Positions 17,112 to 26,200 of a DNA stretch of 53,848 nucleotides are shown piece after piece (the first letter of the stretch is position 1; each line of letters opens with the position of its first letter). The notes beneath the pieces are model-generated. The model was not told where the DNA came from and made no database searches. It was given only the letters and a program-made list of their open reading frames with translations. The position numbers and the translations under genes are program-made. The stretch comes from an uncultured Saprospiraceae bacterium. GTDB taxonomy: Bacteria > Bacteroidota > Bacteroidia > Chitinophagales > Saprospiraceae. The DNA lies in NCBI GenBank assembly GCA_938028705.1, contig CALIZI010000113.1, positions 1 through 53,848 of the forward strand, written 5' to 3'.

Positions 17112-18902
17112 TTAAAAGCAATATTCATCGGCATCAATAAGCTGTTGAGCGATGCGTCGGCGGGCATCTTTAGCATTCATGCCTTCGTATTTGGTGAAGC
17201 GTCTTAATCCTTTAATCAACATCATTTTTTCATCGCCTTCTGCCCATGAGCGAATGCAGTTGCGGGCATTGAGCGCAAGGCGTTCTGTGGCATCACCGAT
17301 ATACACTTTTGCCATATCAATTTGTGCGCTACAAGCCTCCTGTCCACGTAGTGTAATGAGTTTTTCTACACGCAACAATACGGATTCTGATACATATATA
17401 TCTATCATCATATCAGCCAAATACATCAGAATTTCCTGCTCATCTTTGAGTGCCTGCATGAGTTTTTGTGCGGTAGCTCCGGCAGTCATCAGGAAGGCTT
17501 TTTTCAAATCCTGCACTGCGTGTTTTTCATTGGTAAATATTGAACCGTTTACGCTATGTCCATTCGCCGAAGGTGCTGACATCAATTCCTGCTGCACTGC
17601 CATAGCGGGAGTCATAATGTCCACTTTGCCTTTCATGGCACGTTTCATCAGCATATCAACGGAGAGCATCCGATTGATTTCATTGGTACCTTCAAAAATG
17701 CGATTGATACGTGCGTCGCGGTAAGCCCGTGCCATAGGTGCTTCTTCGGAGTAGCCCATGCCGCCGTAAATCTGTAAACCTTCGTCCACCACATAGTCCA
17801 ATACTTCCGAACCCGCCACTTTGAGTAGGGCGCATTCTACAGCGTATTCTTCGGCTGCACCTAATAATGCCTCGCCATGAGATTTACCTTCTGAAAGGAG
17901 TCTGTCCTCCATTTCCTGAATATTATTGCTGGCACGATAAACGGCAGATTCGACAGCGTACATGCGAATGGCTTGCTCTGCCAATTTGTATTTTATCGCA
18001 CCAAAATTGCTAATAGATTGCTTGAATTGCTGACGTTCATTGGCATATTTTATGGAAAAACCCGCAGCTAATTTTGCGCCACCAAGTGCGCCTGCACCAA
18101 GTTTGATACGCCCGATATTGAGGATATTGAAAGCAATACGATGTCCTTTTCCTATCTGTCCCAAGACGTTTTCGACGGGTACTTTTACATTTTCAAAAAA
18201 GATTTGACAAGTGGAAGAGCCTTTGATGCCCAACTTGCGTTCTTCTGCGCCACGCGATACGCCTTCCCATGCTGCTTCTACGATAAATCCTGTGAACTTA
18301 TCGCCGTCAATCTGTGCAAAAACGACAAAAACATCTGCGATACCGCCATTGGTAATCCACATTTTCTGACCATTGATGATGTAGTGTTTGCCGTCGTCAG
18401 AAAGTATGGCTTTGGTCTTGGCAGCAAGTGCATCCGACCCTGACCCCGGCTCGGTCAGGCAGTAAGCCGCTTTTTTTGTTCCGGCTACGAGTGGCGGAAG
18501 GTATTTTGTTTTTTGTGCTTCATTACCAAAATACAAAATCGGTAACATGCCAATACCCGTGTGTGCGCCATGCGTGAGTGCAAAGGAAAGTCCGTGCGAC
18601 ATGGTTTCGGTCAGGAGCATATTGGTGAGAAAATCCTGTGCCGAACCACCGTATTCTTCGGGAAATGCCGTACCGAGCAAACCCAATTCTCCGGCTTCTT
18701 CGAGGAGTTGGTGAAGGAGGTCAAGGTTGTGTTTTTCGAGTTTATCATCAACGGGGCGAACTCTTTTTTCGATAAAATCTTTCGCCATATCCGCTACCAT
18801 GCGTTGTTCTTCATTGAATTGTTCGGGGATAAAAACTGTTTCTGCCGGAGTTTCGGCGACGAGAAATTCCGCGCCACCTAATACCTTTTCTTGTATTTCC
18901 AT
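17112..18902 (-). CDS. Acyl-CoA dehydrogenase (very-long-chain type)
   Basis: 596 residues, longer than the 380-400 of short-chain enzymes because of a C-terminal helical extension like that of VLCAD/ACAD9. It catalyses the FAD-dependent first oxidation step of fatty acid beta-oxidation. Seen: YCLTEPGSGSDA and KMWITNGG in the beta-barrel domain that contacts FAD and substrate, YGGMGYSEE, and RIFEGTNEINRM at about residue 400, whose Glu is the catalytic base position in this family. The extension after about residue 430 is typical of Bacteroidota homologues. Its promoter lies at 19065-19095, and the leader contains a long hairpin at 18941-18993. The stop codon lies inside the target duplication of a MITE. 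Confidence 0.92.
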   Translation of the reverse strand: MEIQEKVLGGAEFLVAETPAETVFIPEQFNEEQRMVADMAKDFIEKRVRPVDDKLEKHNLDLLHQLLEEAGELGLLGTAFPEEYGGSAQDFLTNMLLTETMSHGLSFALTHGAHTGIGMLPILYFGNEAQKTKYLPPLVAGTKKAAYCLTEPGSGSDALAAKTKAILSDDGKHYIINGQKMWITNGGIADVFVVFAQIDGDKFTGFIVEAAWEGVSRGAEERKLGIKGSSTCQIFFENVKVPVENVLGQIGKGHRIAFNILNIGRIKLGAGALGGAKLAAGFSIKYANERQQFKQSISNFGAIKYKLAEQAIRMYAVESAVYRASNNIQEMEDRLLSEGKSHGEALLGAAEEYAVECALLKVAGSEVLDYVVDEGLQIYGGMGYSEEAPMARAYRDARINRIFEGTNEINRMLSVDMLMKRAMKGKVDIMTPAMAVQQELMSAPSANGHSVNGSIFTNEKHAVQDLKKAFLMTAGATAQKLMQALKDEQEILMYLADMMIDIYVSESVLLRVEKLITLRGQEACSAQIDMAKVYIGDATERLALNARNCIRSWAEGDEKMMLIKGLRRFTKYEGMNAKDARRRIAQQLIDADEYCF

Positions 18903-18930
18903 TGTATTTAATTTGATGAGAGGAGAGCAT

Positions 18931-19005
18931 GTACCGTACCGACGACTTTAGCCGTCGCGGGAAATAACAAGCTACTTGACGGCTAAAGTCGTCAGTACAG
19001 GATAC
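18931..19005. repeat. Long hairpin in the leader of the acyl-CoA dehydrogenase gene
   Basis: A perfect 16-bp stem GACGACTTTAGCCGTC (18941-18956) and its complement (18978-18993) with a 21-base loop, and partly matching GTACxGTAC-like ends. It lies between promoter and start codon on the minus strand. It may be a REP-like element or a leader structure that affects expression or mRNA stability. Confidence 0.75.
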
Positions 19006-19064
19006 GCGCTATTCTTTTTGTAATGATTTTAGTGTAAAGATTGAGATAGTGATTTTTCTTTATG

Positions 19065-19095
19065 CAAAGCTATGCAATTTTTATCAAAAATACAA
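19065..19095 (-). promoter_or_regulatory. Promoter of the acyl-CoA dehydrogenase gene
   Basis: On the minus strand TTG (19095-19093) and TAGCTTTG (19072-19065), separated by 20 bases, match the Bacteroidota consensus. The leader is about 160 bases and includes the long hairpin. Confidence 0.7.
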
Positions 19096-19148
19096 TGCAC
19101 GCATTGTATTTTTCAATGCGTGCATTGTAAATTGGGTTTGCACAAATA

Positions 19149-19308
19149 ACTGGACTTTGGACATTTTGGAAATTTGGTAACTGGGAAACTCGGTTTTAAA
19201 TCGTAAATATTTGATTAATTTAATTTTATAATTATTTGATACCTATCTCGATACCTATCCCGATACCTAATACTAAATTTTCTAATTCCCCAATCTCTAA
19301 AGTTCAGT
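19149..19308. repeat. Copy of the ACTGGACTTTGG intergenic repeat (160 bp)
   Basis: Opens ACTGGACTTTGGACATTTTG and closes with an imperfect inverted end (TCTCTAAAGTTCAGT). It shares GGTAACTGGGAAA and TTTTAAATCGTAA with the copies at 9351 and 45611. The middle is AT-rich with repeats of CGATACCTA. Confidence 0.8.
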
Positions 19309-19322
19309 AAAGGAATCACGAG

Positions 19323-21461
19323 TTACGAATCACTAGGTACCAACTTCATATCCACCTCTTTCCGCTCCATATTGACACTCACAATCTCGACCCGAACAGG
19401 GCTACCCATACGATAAGTATCACCCGACCACTGACCTTTGGCAACGTATCTGCCTTCAAGTGCCATGGGTTCTTCCAGCGTCTCAAAGCCTATCAATCCT
19501 TCGCATTTACTATGCACCAGTTCGACGAACATGCCGCGCTCTATCAAGCCCGAAACCACGCCATCAAACTGCTGTCCGATGCGCTCTTTGAGGTACTCGG
19601 CTTGTTTGTATTTGACCGATTCGCGCTCGGCTTCCATTGCCTTGCGCTCTTGGTTGGAAATATGCTTACATTTCATTTCCAACTCGTCGGTATCGGTGCG
19701 AAATGGCTGTTCGAGATTTTTGTATAAGAGCCTGTGTACCAATACATCTGCATAGCGGCGTATGGGCGAAGTGAAGTGTGTATAATTGTCGAAGGCAAGT
19801 CCGTAGTGACCAATGTTTTCCGTAGTATAAACGGCTTTTGCCATAGTGCGAATGGCAAGCGGTACGAGCAATTTCAGCGCATCATTGGATTGTGCTTCTG
19901 CCATTAACTTGGTGTAGGAAGCTGCGATTTGACGGGGCGTATCGAAGTTCATTTTGTGACCCAATTGGAGGGCGTACATGGCAAATTCTCTGACCTTTTC
20001 GGGGTCGGGCGCATCGTGTACGCGATAGACGTAGGGGATAGGTGCGCCGCGTTTGTCTTTGGCTATCAAGGTAGCTACTTCGCGGTTGGCGAGTAGCATA
20101 AAATCCTCAATGAGCAGGTGTGCGTCTTTACGTTCCTTTACATAGACATCAATGGGTCTGCCCGCTTCATCGAGCTTAAATTTGACTTCGGGGCTCTCAA
20201 AATTAATCGCGCCTTTTTTGAATTTTCGCTGGCGCAATTTACGGGCAAGTCGATTGAGATTTTTTAATTCGTCGGCAAATTCGCCTTCGCCTTTTTCGAG
20301 TATTTCCTGTGCTTCTTCGTAGGCAAATCGGCGATTGGAGTGCGTGACTGTGCGACCAAACCAACGCTCTACGATTTTATCATTTTTATCAAAAGTAAAT
20401 ACTGCGGAAAAGGTCAATTTATCTTCGTTGGGGCGGAGCGAACATAGCTCATTAGAGAGTCTTTCGGGCAGCATGGGCAGCACCCTATCGACCAAATAAA
20501 CGGAAGTCGAACGTTTGAGGGCTTCCTTGTCCAATGCCGTATTTTCTTCTACATAATGCGTCACATCGGCGATGTGTATGCCGACTTCGCAGTGTCCGTT
20601 TTCGAGGTAGCGAATGGAGAGGGCATCGTCAAAATCCTTTGCCGTATCGGGGTCGATAGTGAAGGTGGTCACGCCGCGAAAATCACGTCTTTTGGCGATT
20701 TCTTTTTCGGAAATTTCGATAGGCATACTATCTGTTTGATTGATGACCGCCGGAGGAAAATCGAGGTTGAAACCCTGCTGTATCAAGATAGATTTCATCT
20801 CAATATCGTGCGTACCTGCCTCGCCAAGTATCATAGTGACACGTCCGGTAGGACTACGTTTTTCGCTGCTGTGCCATTCGGTGATTTGTACGATGACTTT
20901 TTCGCCGTTGGCTGCGCCTTTTGTCTTTTTGGGCGGTACGTAAATATCAATGGGCATGCGCCGCGAATCGGGCGTAACGAAGGCAAATTTTTGAGAAATA
21001 TGTATCGTACCAATGAAACTTTCGGTGGCACGTTTGGTGACTTCTACAATGCGTCCTTCGGGTTTTTGCCGTTTGGTATCGGGCGAGTATTCTACCTTGA
21101 CGCGGTCGCCATGCAGGGCTGTACCAACGTGGCGTGGCGATACGTGAATGTCGTGTTCCAAATCGTCGCAAATAATGTATGCCGAGCCGCGTTGCGTCAT
21201 GTCCACACGTCCTTCGGCGGTAATTTTGGGTCGTATGCGATGCCCGATGGCGAGCTTGTATTTTTCGTTGGAAAGTTTGGTGATTTTTCCTTCTTCATTG
21301 AGCTGCCCCAAGCGGGCATCTATGGCATCCACTGAGGATTTTCCTTTGATTTTTTTCTTGATTTGAGCGGCATTATAACGCTTTTTAGGGCTTCTCTTGA
21401 ATATGAAAAAGATGTCTTGTTTTAGTGTTTTTGACGCTTTATTTTTTTTTCGTCTTGTCAT
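19323..21461 (-). CDS. rnr: Ribonuclease R
   Basis: 712 residues. It is a processive 3'-to-5' exoribonuclease that degrades structured RNA. An N-terminal winged-helix-like part covers about 1-65, cold-shock/OB domains follow, and then the RNB catalytic domain with FTIDPDTAKDFDDALS near residue 270, whose aspartates bind the metal. Also visible are GIHIADVTHYV, VYLVDRVLPMLPERLSNELC and FTSPIRRYADVLVHR. A C-terminal S1 domain follows (FDGVVSGLIERGMFVEL). Length and order are those of the family; the lysine-rich tail of the E. coli enzyme is missing. The gene stands alone, with an intergenic inverted array upstream. Confidence 0.95.
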   Translation of the reverse strand: MTRRKKNKASKTLKQDIFFIFKRSPKKRYNAAQIKKKIKGKSSVDAIDARLGQLNEEGKITKLSNEKYKLAIGHRIRPKITAEGRVDMTQRGSAYIICDDLEHDIHVSPRHVGTALHGDRVKVEYSPDTKRQKPEGRIVEVTKRATESFIGTIHISQKFAFVTPDSRRMPIDIYVPPKKTKGAANGEKVIVQITEWHSSEKRSPTGRVTMILGEAGTHDIEMKSILIQQGFNLDFPPAVINQTDSMPIEISEKEIAKRRDFRGVTTFTIDPDTAKDFDDALSIRYLENGHCEVGIHIADVTHYVEENTALDKEALKRSTSVYLVDRVLPMLPERLSNELCSLRPNEDKLTFSAVFTFDKNDKIVERWFGRTVTHSNRRFAYEEAQEILEKGEGEFADELKNLNRLARKLRQRKFKKGAINFESPEVKFKLDEAGRPIDVYVKERKDAHLLIEDFMLLANREVATLIAKDKRGAPIPYVYRVHDAPDPEKVREFAMYALQLGHKMNFDTPRQIAASYTKLMAEAQSNDALKLLVPLAIRTMAKAVYTTENIGHYGLAFDNYTHFTSPIRRYADVLVHRLLYKNLEQPFRTDTDELEMKCKHISNQERKAMEAERESVKYKQAEYLKERIGQQFDGVVSGLIERGMFVELVHSKCEGLIGFETLEEPMALEGRYVAKGQWSGDTYRMGSPVRVEIVSVNMERKEVDMKLVPSDS

Positions 21462-21692
21462 TTTTTTTGAATAATGCAGTAATGCAATAATGCAATAATG
21501 CTTTAATGAATGTTAAATGTGATAGTGTTATTAGTTCATGGTTTTTAGTTCATAGTTCATGGTTTTTTACAATCAATTTAAATAATAATATTTTATAAAA
21601 TATTGATTATTATTATTTTAATGAACTTATAGTATGTAGTATCGAAATGTTGACATACGATAATTTATTAACGCATTTCAGCATTATCGCAT
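21462..21692. repeat. Inverted intergenic array
   Basis: Units ATGCAGTAATGCAATAATGC and TTAGTTCATGGTTTTT on the left, an AT-rich centre at about 21575-21620, and complementary units (CGCATTTCAGCATTATCGC) on the right. Same design as other spacers here. Confidence 0.6.
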
Positions 21693-22193
21693 TCACTCAT
21701 TAGTGATGATTCCGTTTTCGGAAATACTAAATTGGTAGTGTTCGGAAAAGGATGTGGGCGTGAGATTTTTGGAGTTTTGCGCGGATCTGCCTTCTTTCAC
21801 TTCTATCGTCGAACTACTCGTTATTGTGGCAACTTGTACTTTAAACGTTTGATTATCGGGAATAGTTCCTCCGATGCGTTTTTTATTTATCATATTCCCT
21901 TTCTTATCAAAAGTGATCAGCATATAGTGGTATTCCATTAAGCCTGCCTGCCAATAGATGAGTCCATAAAATTTGGGGGTCTCGGGCAAGCGACAGCAAG
22001 GTACAAATTCTGTAAATTCATCTATGGCTTCGCCTTCATCTATCAAAAAGCGGCTAATGGTATCTACGGAAAGGGGTTTGTTTTGCTTTTCAAATTCCCG
22101 ATAGGTATCAGGAGTCAGGCTTAGAGGGAGTTTGGCTTTGGAGAATTTGGTGATTAAGGTGCTGAAGCCTTCTTTTTTCTTTGATGTAGCCAT
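21693..22193 (-). CDS. Conserved-looking hypothetical protein
   Basis: 166 residues from the ATG at 22193. An in-frame start at 22253 is less likely, because a TATCTTTG box (22278-22271) would then leave almost no leader. I do not recognise the family. The protein has no signal peptide or membrane segment, an alpha-rich N-terminal part (LITKFSKAKLPLSLT, SVDTISRFLIDEG) and a beta-rich middle with a Cys pair (VPCCRLPET) and YGLIYWQAGLMEYHYMLITFDKKG. It is probably cytoplasmic. It is monocistronic. Confidence 0.7.
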   Translation of the reverse strand: MATSKKKEGFSTLITKFSKAKLPLSLTPDTYREFEKQNKPLSVDTISRFLIDEGEAIDEFTEFVPCCRLPETPKFYGLIYWQAGLMEYHYMLITFDKKGNMINKKRIGGTIPDNQTFKVQVATITSSSTIEVKEGRSAQNSKNLTPTSFSEHYQFSISENGIITNE

Positions 22194-22526
22194 AGTGTCG
22201 TAATTAAATTCCAAAAAACATCTCGGTTGAACCGAGACCAAATTCCAATTCAATTTAGAAAATCAAAATACAAAGATACTTTATTCTGCATGATGAAAAT
22301 TATTTTGCTTGATATTTTTAAATTTTAAAAAAACATTAATGAATTGTATTTTTTATATATTAAAGTATGGTATTTTATAAAAATAAGCTATATTGTAGTT
22401 TAGTAGAACAATTATATCGTATTTATTTTTAATTATAAATTATTTTTTAATGGTAAGTTTTTGATTATCAATTTATTGATAGTTGTCTGATGTGTATATA
22501 ATTAATCGCTCGAAGATTACTTAATT
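22194..22526. promoter_or_regulatory. Spacer with divergent regulatory signals
   Basis: AT-rich spacer between divergent genes. TATCTTTG on the minus strand (22278-22271) is a good -7 box for the hypothetical gene, with no clear TTG partner. TGATTATCA at 22462-22470, within the palindrome TTGATTATCAA, lies 57 bases before the histidine kinase ATG and could be an operator. Confidence 0.4.
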
Positions 22527-23990
22527 ATGTTGAAAAAGATATTGACTTGGATAGAGGATAGAAACCCTGCTCCAACCTCTTTTTTGAAACAAGATAAAAA
22601 GTATAGAATTAATGCCTCGACTTTAAGGTTTAAGGATTTGGGAGTTAGAGAACGATTTTATCAGTTTATTCAACCTTATGATTTACATGCTATACGTTCT
22701 GCTGCTATTACGGGTGGGGCGGTTTATATGCTTTTTACTATAATAGATTACCTTATTAATGATATTATTTTTACACAAACGATGATTATTCGTATAGCGG
22801 TTGTCGGACCTTGTTCGATACTTGCATTGGCGCTTACTTTTTATAGTCCGTTTAAGGACAATAACAAAGCCCTTCAGTTTTTGAGTGTGCTGATTGTGAC
22901 GATAGGGCAGGCAGGGCATTTTGCTATTGGTTTGATGCGTGAAGTACAACCATTCTATCTACTGATTACTTCTATTTTGCTGATGGTATTTGCCAATACA
23001 TTGATGTGTCTCCGTTTTAGTATTGCAACTATACTTAATGTTATATACTTTATTATTTTTCAAATTATTCATACTATTCAAGGTACCGACCATATAGAGC
23101 TTTTTTATCAGAATGTTACTTTTTTATGTGTTATTGCCGTTAGTCTTCATGCCTGCTATCTGCGTGAACGAGACAAACACTTATTGTTTTTACATTATGA
23201 TGAGGCAAATGGTAAGAAGCGGGAGTTGATCAAGGTTAATGCTCATTTGGAAGATTTATTGAATAATCTTGACAATAAAAACAAGGAATTGGAGCAATTT
23301 GCTTATGTGGTTTCACATGATTTGAAATCGCCACTGCGGGTAATTTCCGGCTTGTCTTCACTTATTCAACGTAAGGAATATGAAAAAATCAGCCCAACAA
23401 GTCAAGAGGATTTTGATATGATAAAAGACCAGATTATGCAGATGAATGCGATGATTGAAGGGGTCTTGGAGTATTCGCGGATAGGGCGGGAGGCACTAGG
23501 ATTAGGTAGGGTAGATGTGTCTGCAATTATGCAGAAAATCAAGCTGGTAGAAGAGAGAAATGGAAGGGTAATGATTACTTACCCTGATGATATGCCTCGT
23601 GTAAAAGGGGCGCTAGTCAGGGTACAACAGGTGTTCCAAAATCTGATTAGTAACTCGATTAAATATAATGACAAAAATGTCTGTGAAATATCTATTGAAA
23701 CTGAGATTGTGGGTGATTTTATCTTGTTCAAAGTAGAAGATAATGGTCCGGGTATTGCACCGGAATACGCCGAAAGGGTATTCAGACTTTTTCAAACTTT
23801 ACAATCCAAAAAACATGATAGTACAGGAGTGGGATTGGCGGTTGTCAAAAAAATTATTGAGTATTATCGAGGTGAAATTTATGTAGATACAACTTACCGA
23901 AAAGGCGCACGCTTTTGTTTTACTTTACCTTATTTTAGTGAAGAGTCATTACTACCAATTACTTCTGATAATGAAATGATTTATACTTGA
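22527..23990 (+). CDS. Membrane sensor histidine kinase
   Basis: 487 residues. About six hydrophobic segments occupy residues 55-210 and take the place of a periplasmic sensor. A short coiled coil leads to the HisKA domain with YVVSHDLKSPLRV, whose His264 is the phosphoacceptor. The ATPase domain shows the N box NLISNSIKYND, the G1 box DNGPGI and the G2 box GVGLAVVKKI. The phytochrome-like style (FQTLQSKKHDSTGVGL) is common in Bacteroidota. No response regulator lies next to it, so it is an orphan kinase and its signal is unknown. A TGATTATCA box lies just upstream. Confidence 0.9.
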   Translation: MLKKILTWIEDRNPAPTSFLKQDKKYRINASTLRFKDLGVRERFYQFIQPYDLHAIRSAAITGGAVYMLFTIIDYLINDIIFTQTMIIRIAVVGPCSILALALTFYSPFKDNNKALQFLSVLIVTIGQAGHFAIGLMREVQPFYLLITSILLMVFANTLMCLRFSIATILNVIYFIIFQIIHTIQGTDHIELFYQNVTFLCVIAVSLHACYLRERDKHLLFLHYDEANGKKRELIKVNAHLEDLLNNLDNKNKELEQFAYVVSHDLKSPLRVISGLSSLIQRKEYEKISPTSQEDFDMIKDQIMQMNAMIEGVLEYSRIGREALGLGRVDVSAIMQKIKLVEERNGRVMITYPDDMPRVKGALVRVQQVFQNLISNSIKYNDKNVCEISIETEIVGDFILFKVEDNGPGIAPEYAERVFRLFQTLQSKKHDSTGVGLAVVKKIIEYYRGEIYVDTTYRKGARFCFTLPYFSEESLLPITSDNEMIYT

Positions 23991-24051
23991 TTTAACTAAT
24001 TTTTATGGAAACATTATTAGCTTTACAATAAATTAATGTTGTACAATACAT

Positions 24052-24060
24052 TGATTATCA
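24052..24060. promoter_or_regulatory. TGATTATCA box upstream of marC
   Basis: Lies in the 13-bp palindrome ATTGATTATCAAT. The same nonamer recurs in at least five isolated intergenic places and in several MITEs. It may be an operator. Confidence 0.35.
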
Positions 24061-24111
24061 ATTGCTTTTGAAATATAAATGTTGATTTTAATATAAATTT
24101 GTTCTTGCTTA

Positions 24112-24142
24112 TTGACTTTCTCGCTAGGGAAGTGCATCTTTG
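24112..24142 (+). promoter_or_regulatory. Probable promoter of marC
   Basis: TTG at 24112-24114, a 20-base spacer, then CATCTTTG (24135-24142), one base off TAnnTTTG. The marC ATG follows 31 bases later. Confidence 0.55.
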
Positions 24143-24173
24143 CGCTTTTTAGACACCACATAAGTAAATTAGC

Positions 24174-24737
24174 ATGACATTCAAAGCAGTTATTTCAATT
24201 ACACTCATCCTTTTTTCGGTTATAGATATTATCGGAAATATTCCGGTCATTATCAGTCTCAAGGAAAAAGGCAACCGTATAGAACCGGGCAAAACAACGA
24301 TTACTTCCGGTATCATCATGATACTTTTCTTGTTTTTCGGCGAAGCAGTTTTGTCCTTGTTTGGCGTAGATGTGGGTTCTTTTGCCATTGCCGGAGGTAT
24401 TGTGATTTTTATTATTGGATTGGAAATGGTATTAGGTGCCAATTTTTTCAAAGAATCGGAAGATGCCATGTCCGCTTCTATTGTGCCGATGGCTTTTCCC
24501 TTCATCGCGGGGGCGGGTACGCTGACTACACTACTTTCACTACGAGCCGAGTATGCTGTTGAAAATATCATTATAGGTATTATTGTTAATTTATTAGTTG
24601 TATTTTTAGTTATCAAATCTTCGGATTGGCTGCAAGCCAAACTCGGCAAGGGCGGTGCAGCGGTACTTCGCAAAATATTTGGTATCATCTTACTGGCTAT
24701 CTCCATCAAACTGATAAAAACAAATTTAATGATTTGA
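24174..24737 (+). CDS. marC: MarC family integral membrane protein
   Basis: 187 residues with six hydrophobic segments and the family's typical features: FSVIDIIGNIPVI in the first helix pair, a GEAVLSLFGVDVGSFAIAGG stretch, and PMAFPFIAGAGTLTTLLSL in the middle. MarC (UPF0056) proteins are inner-membrane proteins of unsettled function; an early link to antibiotic resistance was withdrawn for E. coli MarC. kdsB starts 65 bases downstream on the same strand, across an inverted repeat, so the two may form one transcript. Confidence 0.9.
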   Translation: MTFKAVISITLILFSVIDIIGNIPVIISLKEKGNRIEPGKTTITSGIIMILFLFFGEAVLSLFGVDVGSFAIAGGIVIFIIGLEMVLGANFFKESEDAMSASIVPMAFPFIAGAGTLTTLLSLRAEYAVENIIIGIIVNLLVVFLVIKSSDWLQAKLGKGGAAVLRKIFGIILLAISIKLIKTNLMI

Positions 24738-24802
24738 TAATTTGTGATTCGTTTACTTGTTTATTCGAGTGACAAACGAATCACGAATCAACGAACAAAC
24801 AA
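24738..24802. repeat. Small inverted array between marC and kdsB
   Basis: TTGTGATTCGTTTACTTG on the left is answered by ACGAATCACGAATCAACG on the right, around CGAGTGAC. It could act as an attenuating hairpin between the two genes. Confidence 0.6.
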
Positions 24803-25540
24803 ATGCAAATACTCATCGTTATACCGGCGCGTTATGCTTCTACTCGCTTTGAGGGTAAACCACTTGTTGACATTCAGGGAAAAAGCATGGTTCGGCGCGT
24901 ATATGAGCAAGCGTGTAAGGCAAAATTGGCTTCGGAAGTGGTCGTAGCGACTGATGATGAGCGGATTTATGACCATGTACAAGGTTTTAATGGACAAGTA
25001 GTGATGACATCTGAAGCACACCAAACCGGAACAGAACGCTGTGCCGAAGTTGCCCAAGCATCAAATGCTGACCTTGTGATTAATGTACAAGGCGACGAGC
25101 CGTTTATTGCACCCGAACAGATTGATGAGTTGATTCGATTCTTGAAAAACCATCCGCAATATGAGATTGGTACGCTTGCCAAACGCCTTGAACTGTACGA
25201 TGAATTGTGCAACCCGAATACCATAAAAGTCGTCTTTAATCAGGTCGGAGAAGCGATTTATTTTAGCCGCCACCCCATTCCTTTTTTGCGTGGTGATGTG
25301 ATAGAAAATTGGTTAAACAAACATACTTATTACAAGCATATCGGTATGTACGGCTACCATAGAAAAACACTCCTCTCAATTGCCCGACTTAGTCCTACTC
25401 CGCTCGAACAAGCGGAAAGCCTTGAACAATTAAGGTGGATGGAAAATGGTATCAGCATTGGTATCACCACCACAACTTATGATACGATTAGTATTGACAC
25501 GCCGGAAGATCTCGCCGCAGCACTATTGGTTAATCGGTGA
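24803..25540 (+). CDS. kdsB: 3-deoxy-manno-octulosonate (KDO) cytidylyltransferase
   Basis: 245 residues, the normal length. It activates KDO with CTP to CMP-KDO for lipopolysaccharide inner core synthesis, in the cytoplasm. Seen: IPARYASTRFEGKPLVDI, which forms the nucleotide-binding N-terminus, VATDDERIYDHV, SEAHQTGTERCAEV, VINVQGDEPFI and IPFLRGD. The end contains SLEQLRWMENG and the IDTPEDL motif, all diagnostic of KdsB. It works with the KdsC domain encoded at 31678-32358. Downstream lies an inverted array and a family D MITE. Confidence 0.96.
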   Translation: MQILIVIPARYASTRFEGKPLVDIQGKSMVRRVYEQACKAKLASEVVVATDDERIYDHVQGFNGQVVMTSEAHQTGTERCAEVAQASNADLVINVQGDEPFIAPEQIDELIRFLKNHPQYEIGTLAKRLELYDELCNPNTIKVVFNQVGEAIYFSRHPIPFLRGDVIENWLNKHTYYKHIGMYGYHRKTLLSIARLSPTPLEQAESLEQLRWMENGISIGITTTTYDTISIDTPEDLAAALLVNR

Positions 25541-25773
25541 ATTAGTTGCGCTCATCTGTACTATAAGGTGAAAATCGTTATTGTAATGTAAAATAATAAA
25601 TATAAAAGTGTATAACGTGAATGTTTTTTAACAATAATTTGATTTTTAAAATTTTAAATATATAAAAATAAATAAATTCATGTCTTATCGACACTTTTAC
25701 ATTTTACATTTTGTGTTTTACATTTTACATTTTTCACCGCTTAATACATACGAGCGATTAGTTGAATAGCTAA
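25541..25773. repeat. Inverted intergenic array downstream of kdsB
   Basis: AAGGTGAAAATCG, TGTAATGTAAAAT and AAAGTGT on the left are answered by GACACTTTTACATTTTACAT and TTTACATTTTTCACC on the right, around an AT-rich centre. Confidence 0.65.
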
Positions 25774-25777
25774 TTAG

Positions 25778-25990
25778 CTTGACAATGTCATGTTTTAAAA
25801 ATGAAAATATGTTTGTGTTTAACATGGGATATTTTTTCCGAATTTGGGCTAAAACTCGTCTGACATTTAAACTTTGCAGGAAAAATATGACATCATCGGT
25901 GAATTTTGAAAATGTCTGACGAGTTTTAGCCCAAATTCAAGAGCAAAATGCCAATTATATTATACAAAAATCAAACATGATATTGTCAAG
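25778..25990. mobile_element. MITE family D, copy 2 (213 bp)
   Basis: Same 213-bp length and ends as the copy at 16899 (CTTGACAATGTCATG and its inverse). The 4-bp duplication is TTAG (25774-25777 and 25991-25994). The internal stem runs 25840-25868 with 25910-25938, 28 of 29 pairs. No coding capacity. Confidence 0.92.
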
Positions 25991-26200
25991 TTAGTTGCAG
26001 CGATTTATTTTTAATAATATATTAAATTAATTACCCGTTAAACAGATACCCTGATTACCTGTTCAACCAATCACCTAATTCATTCATGTCACATTTTACA
26101 GGCATAATGCAAATTTAAGATGTGTTAAACCCCAAACATTAGGTCATTTATATAGCTGTGAATTTATGGATGTAAAAATTTTTATCAAAACATAAGAAAA

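Noticed and set aside
20556-21335. 259-codon plus-strand frame opposite RNase R
   Set aside because: Antisense shadow of a clearly real gene; composition follows the complement of its codons.
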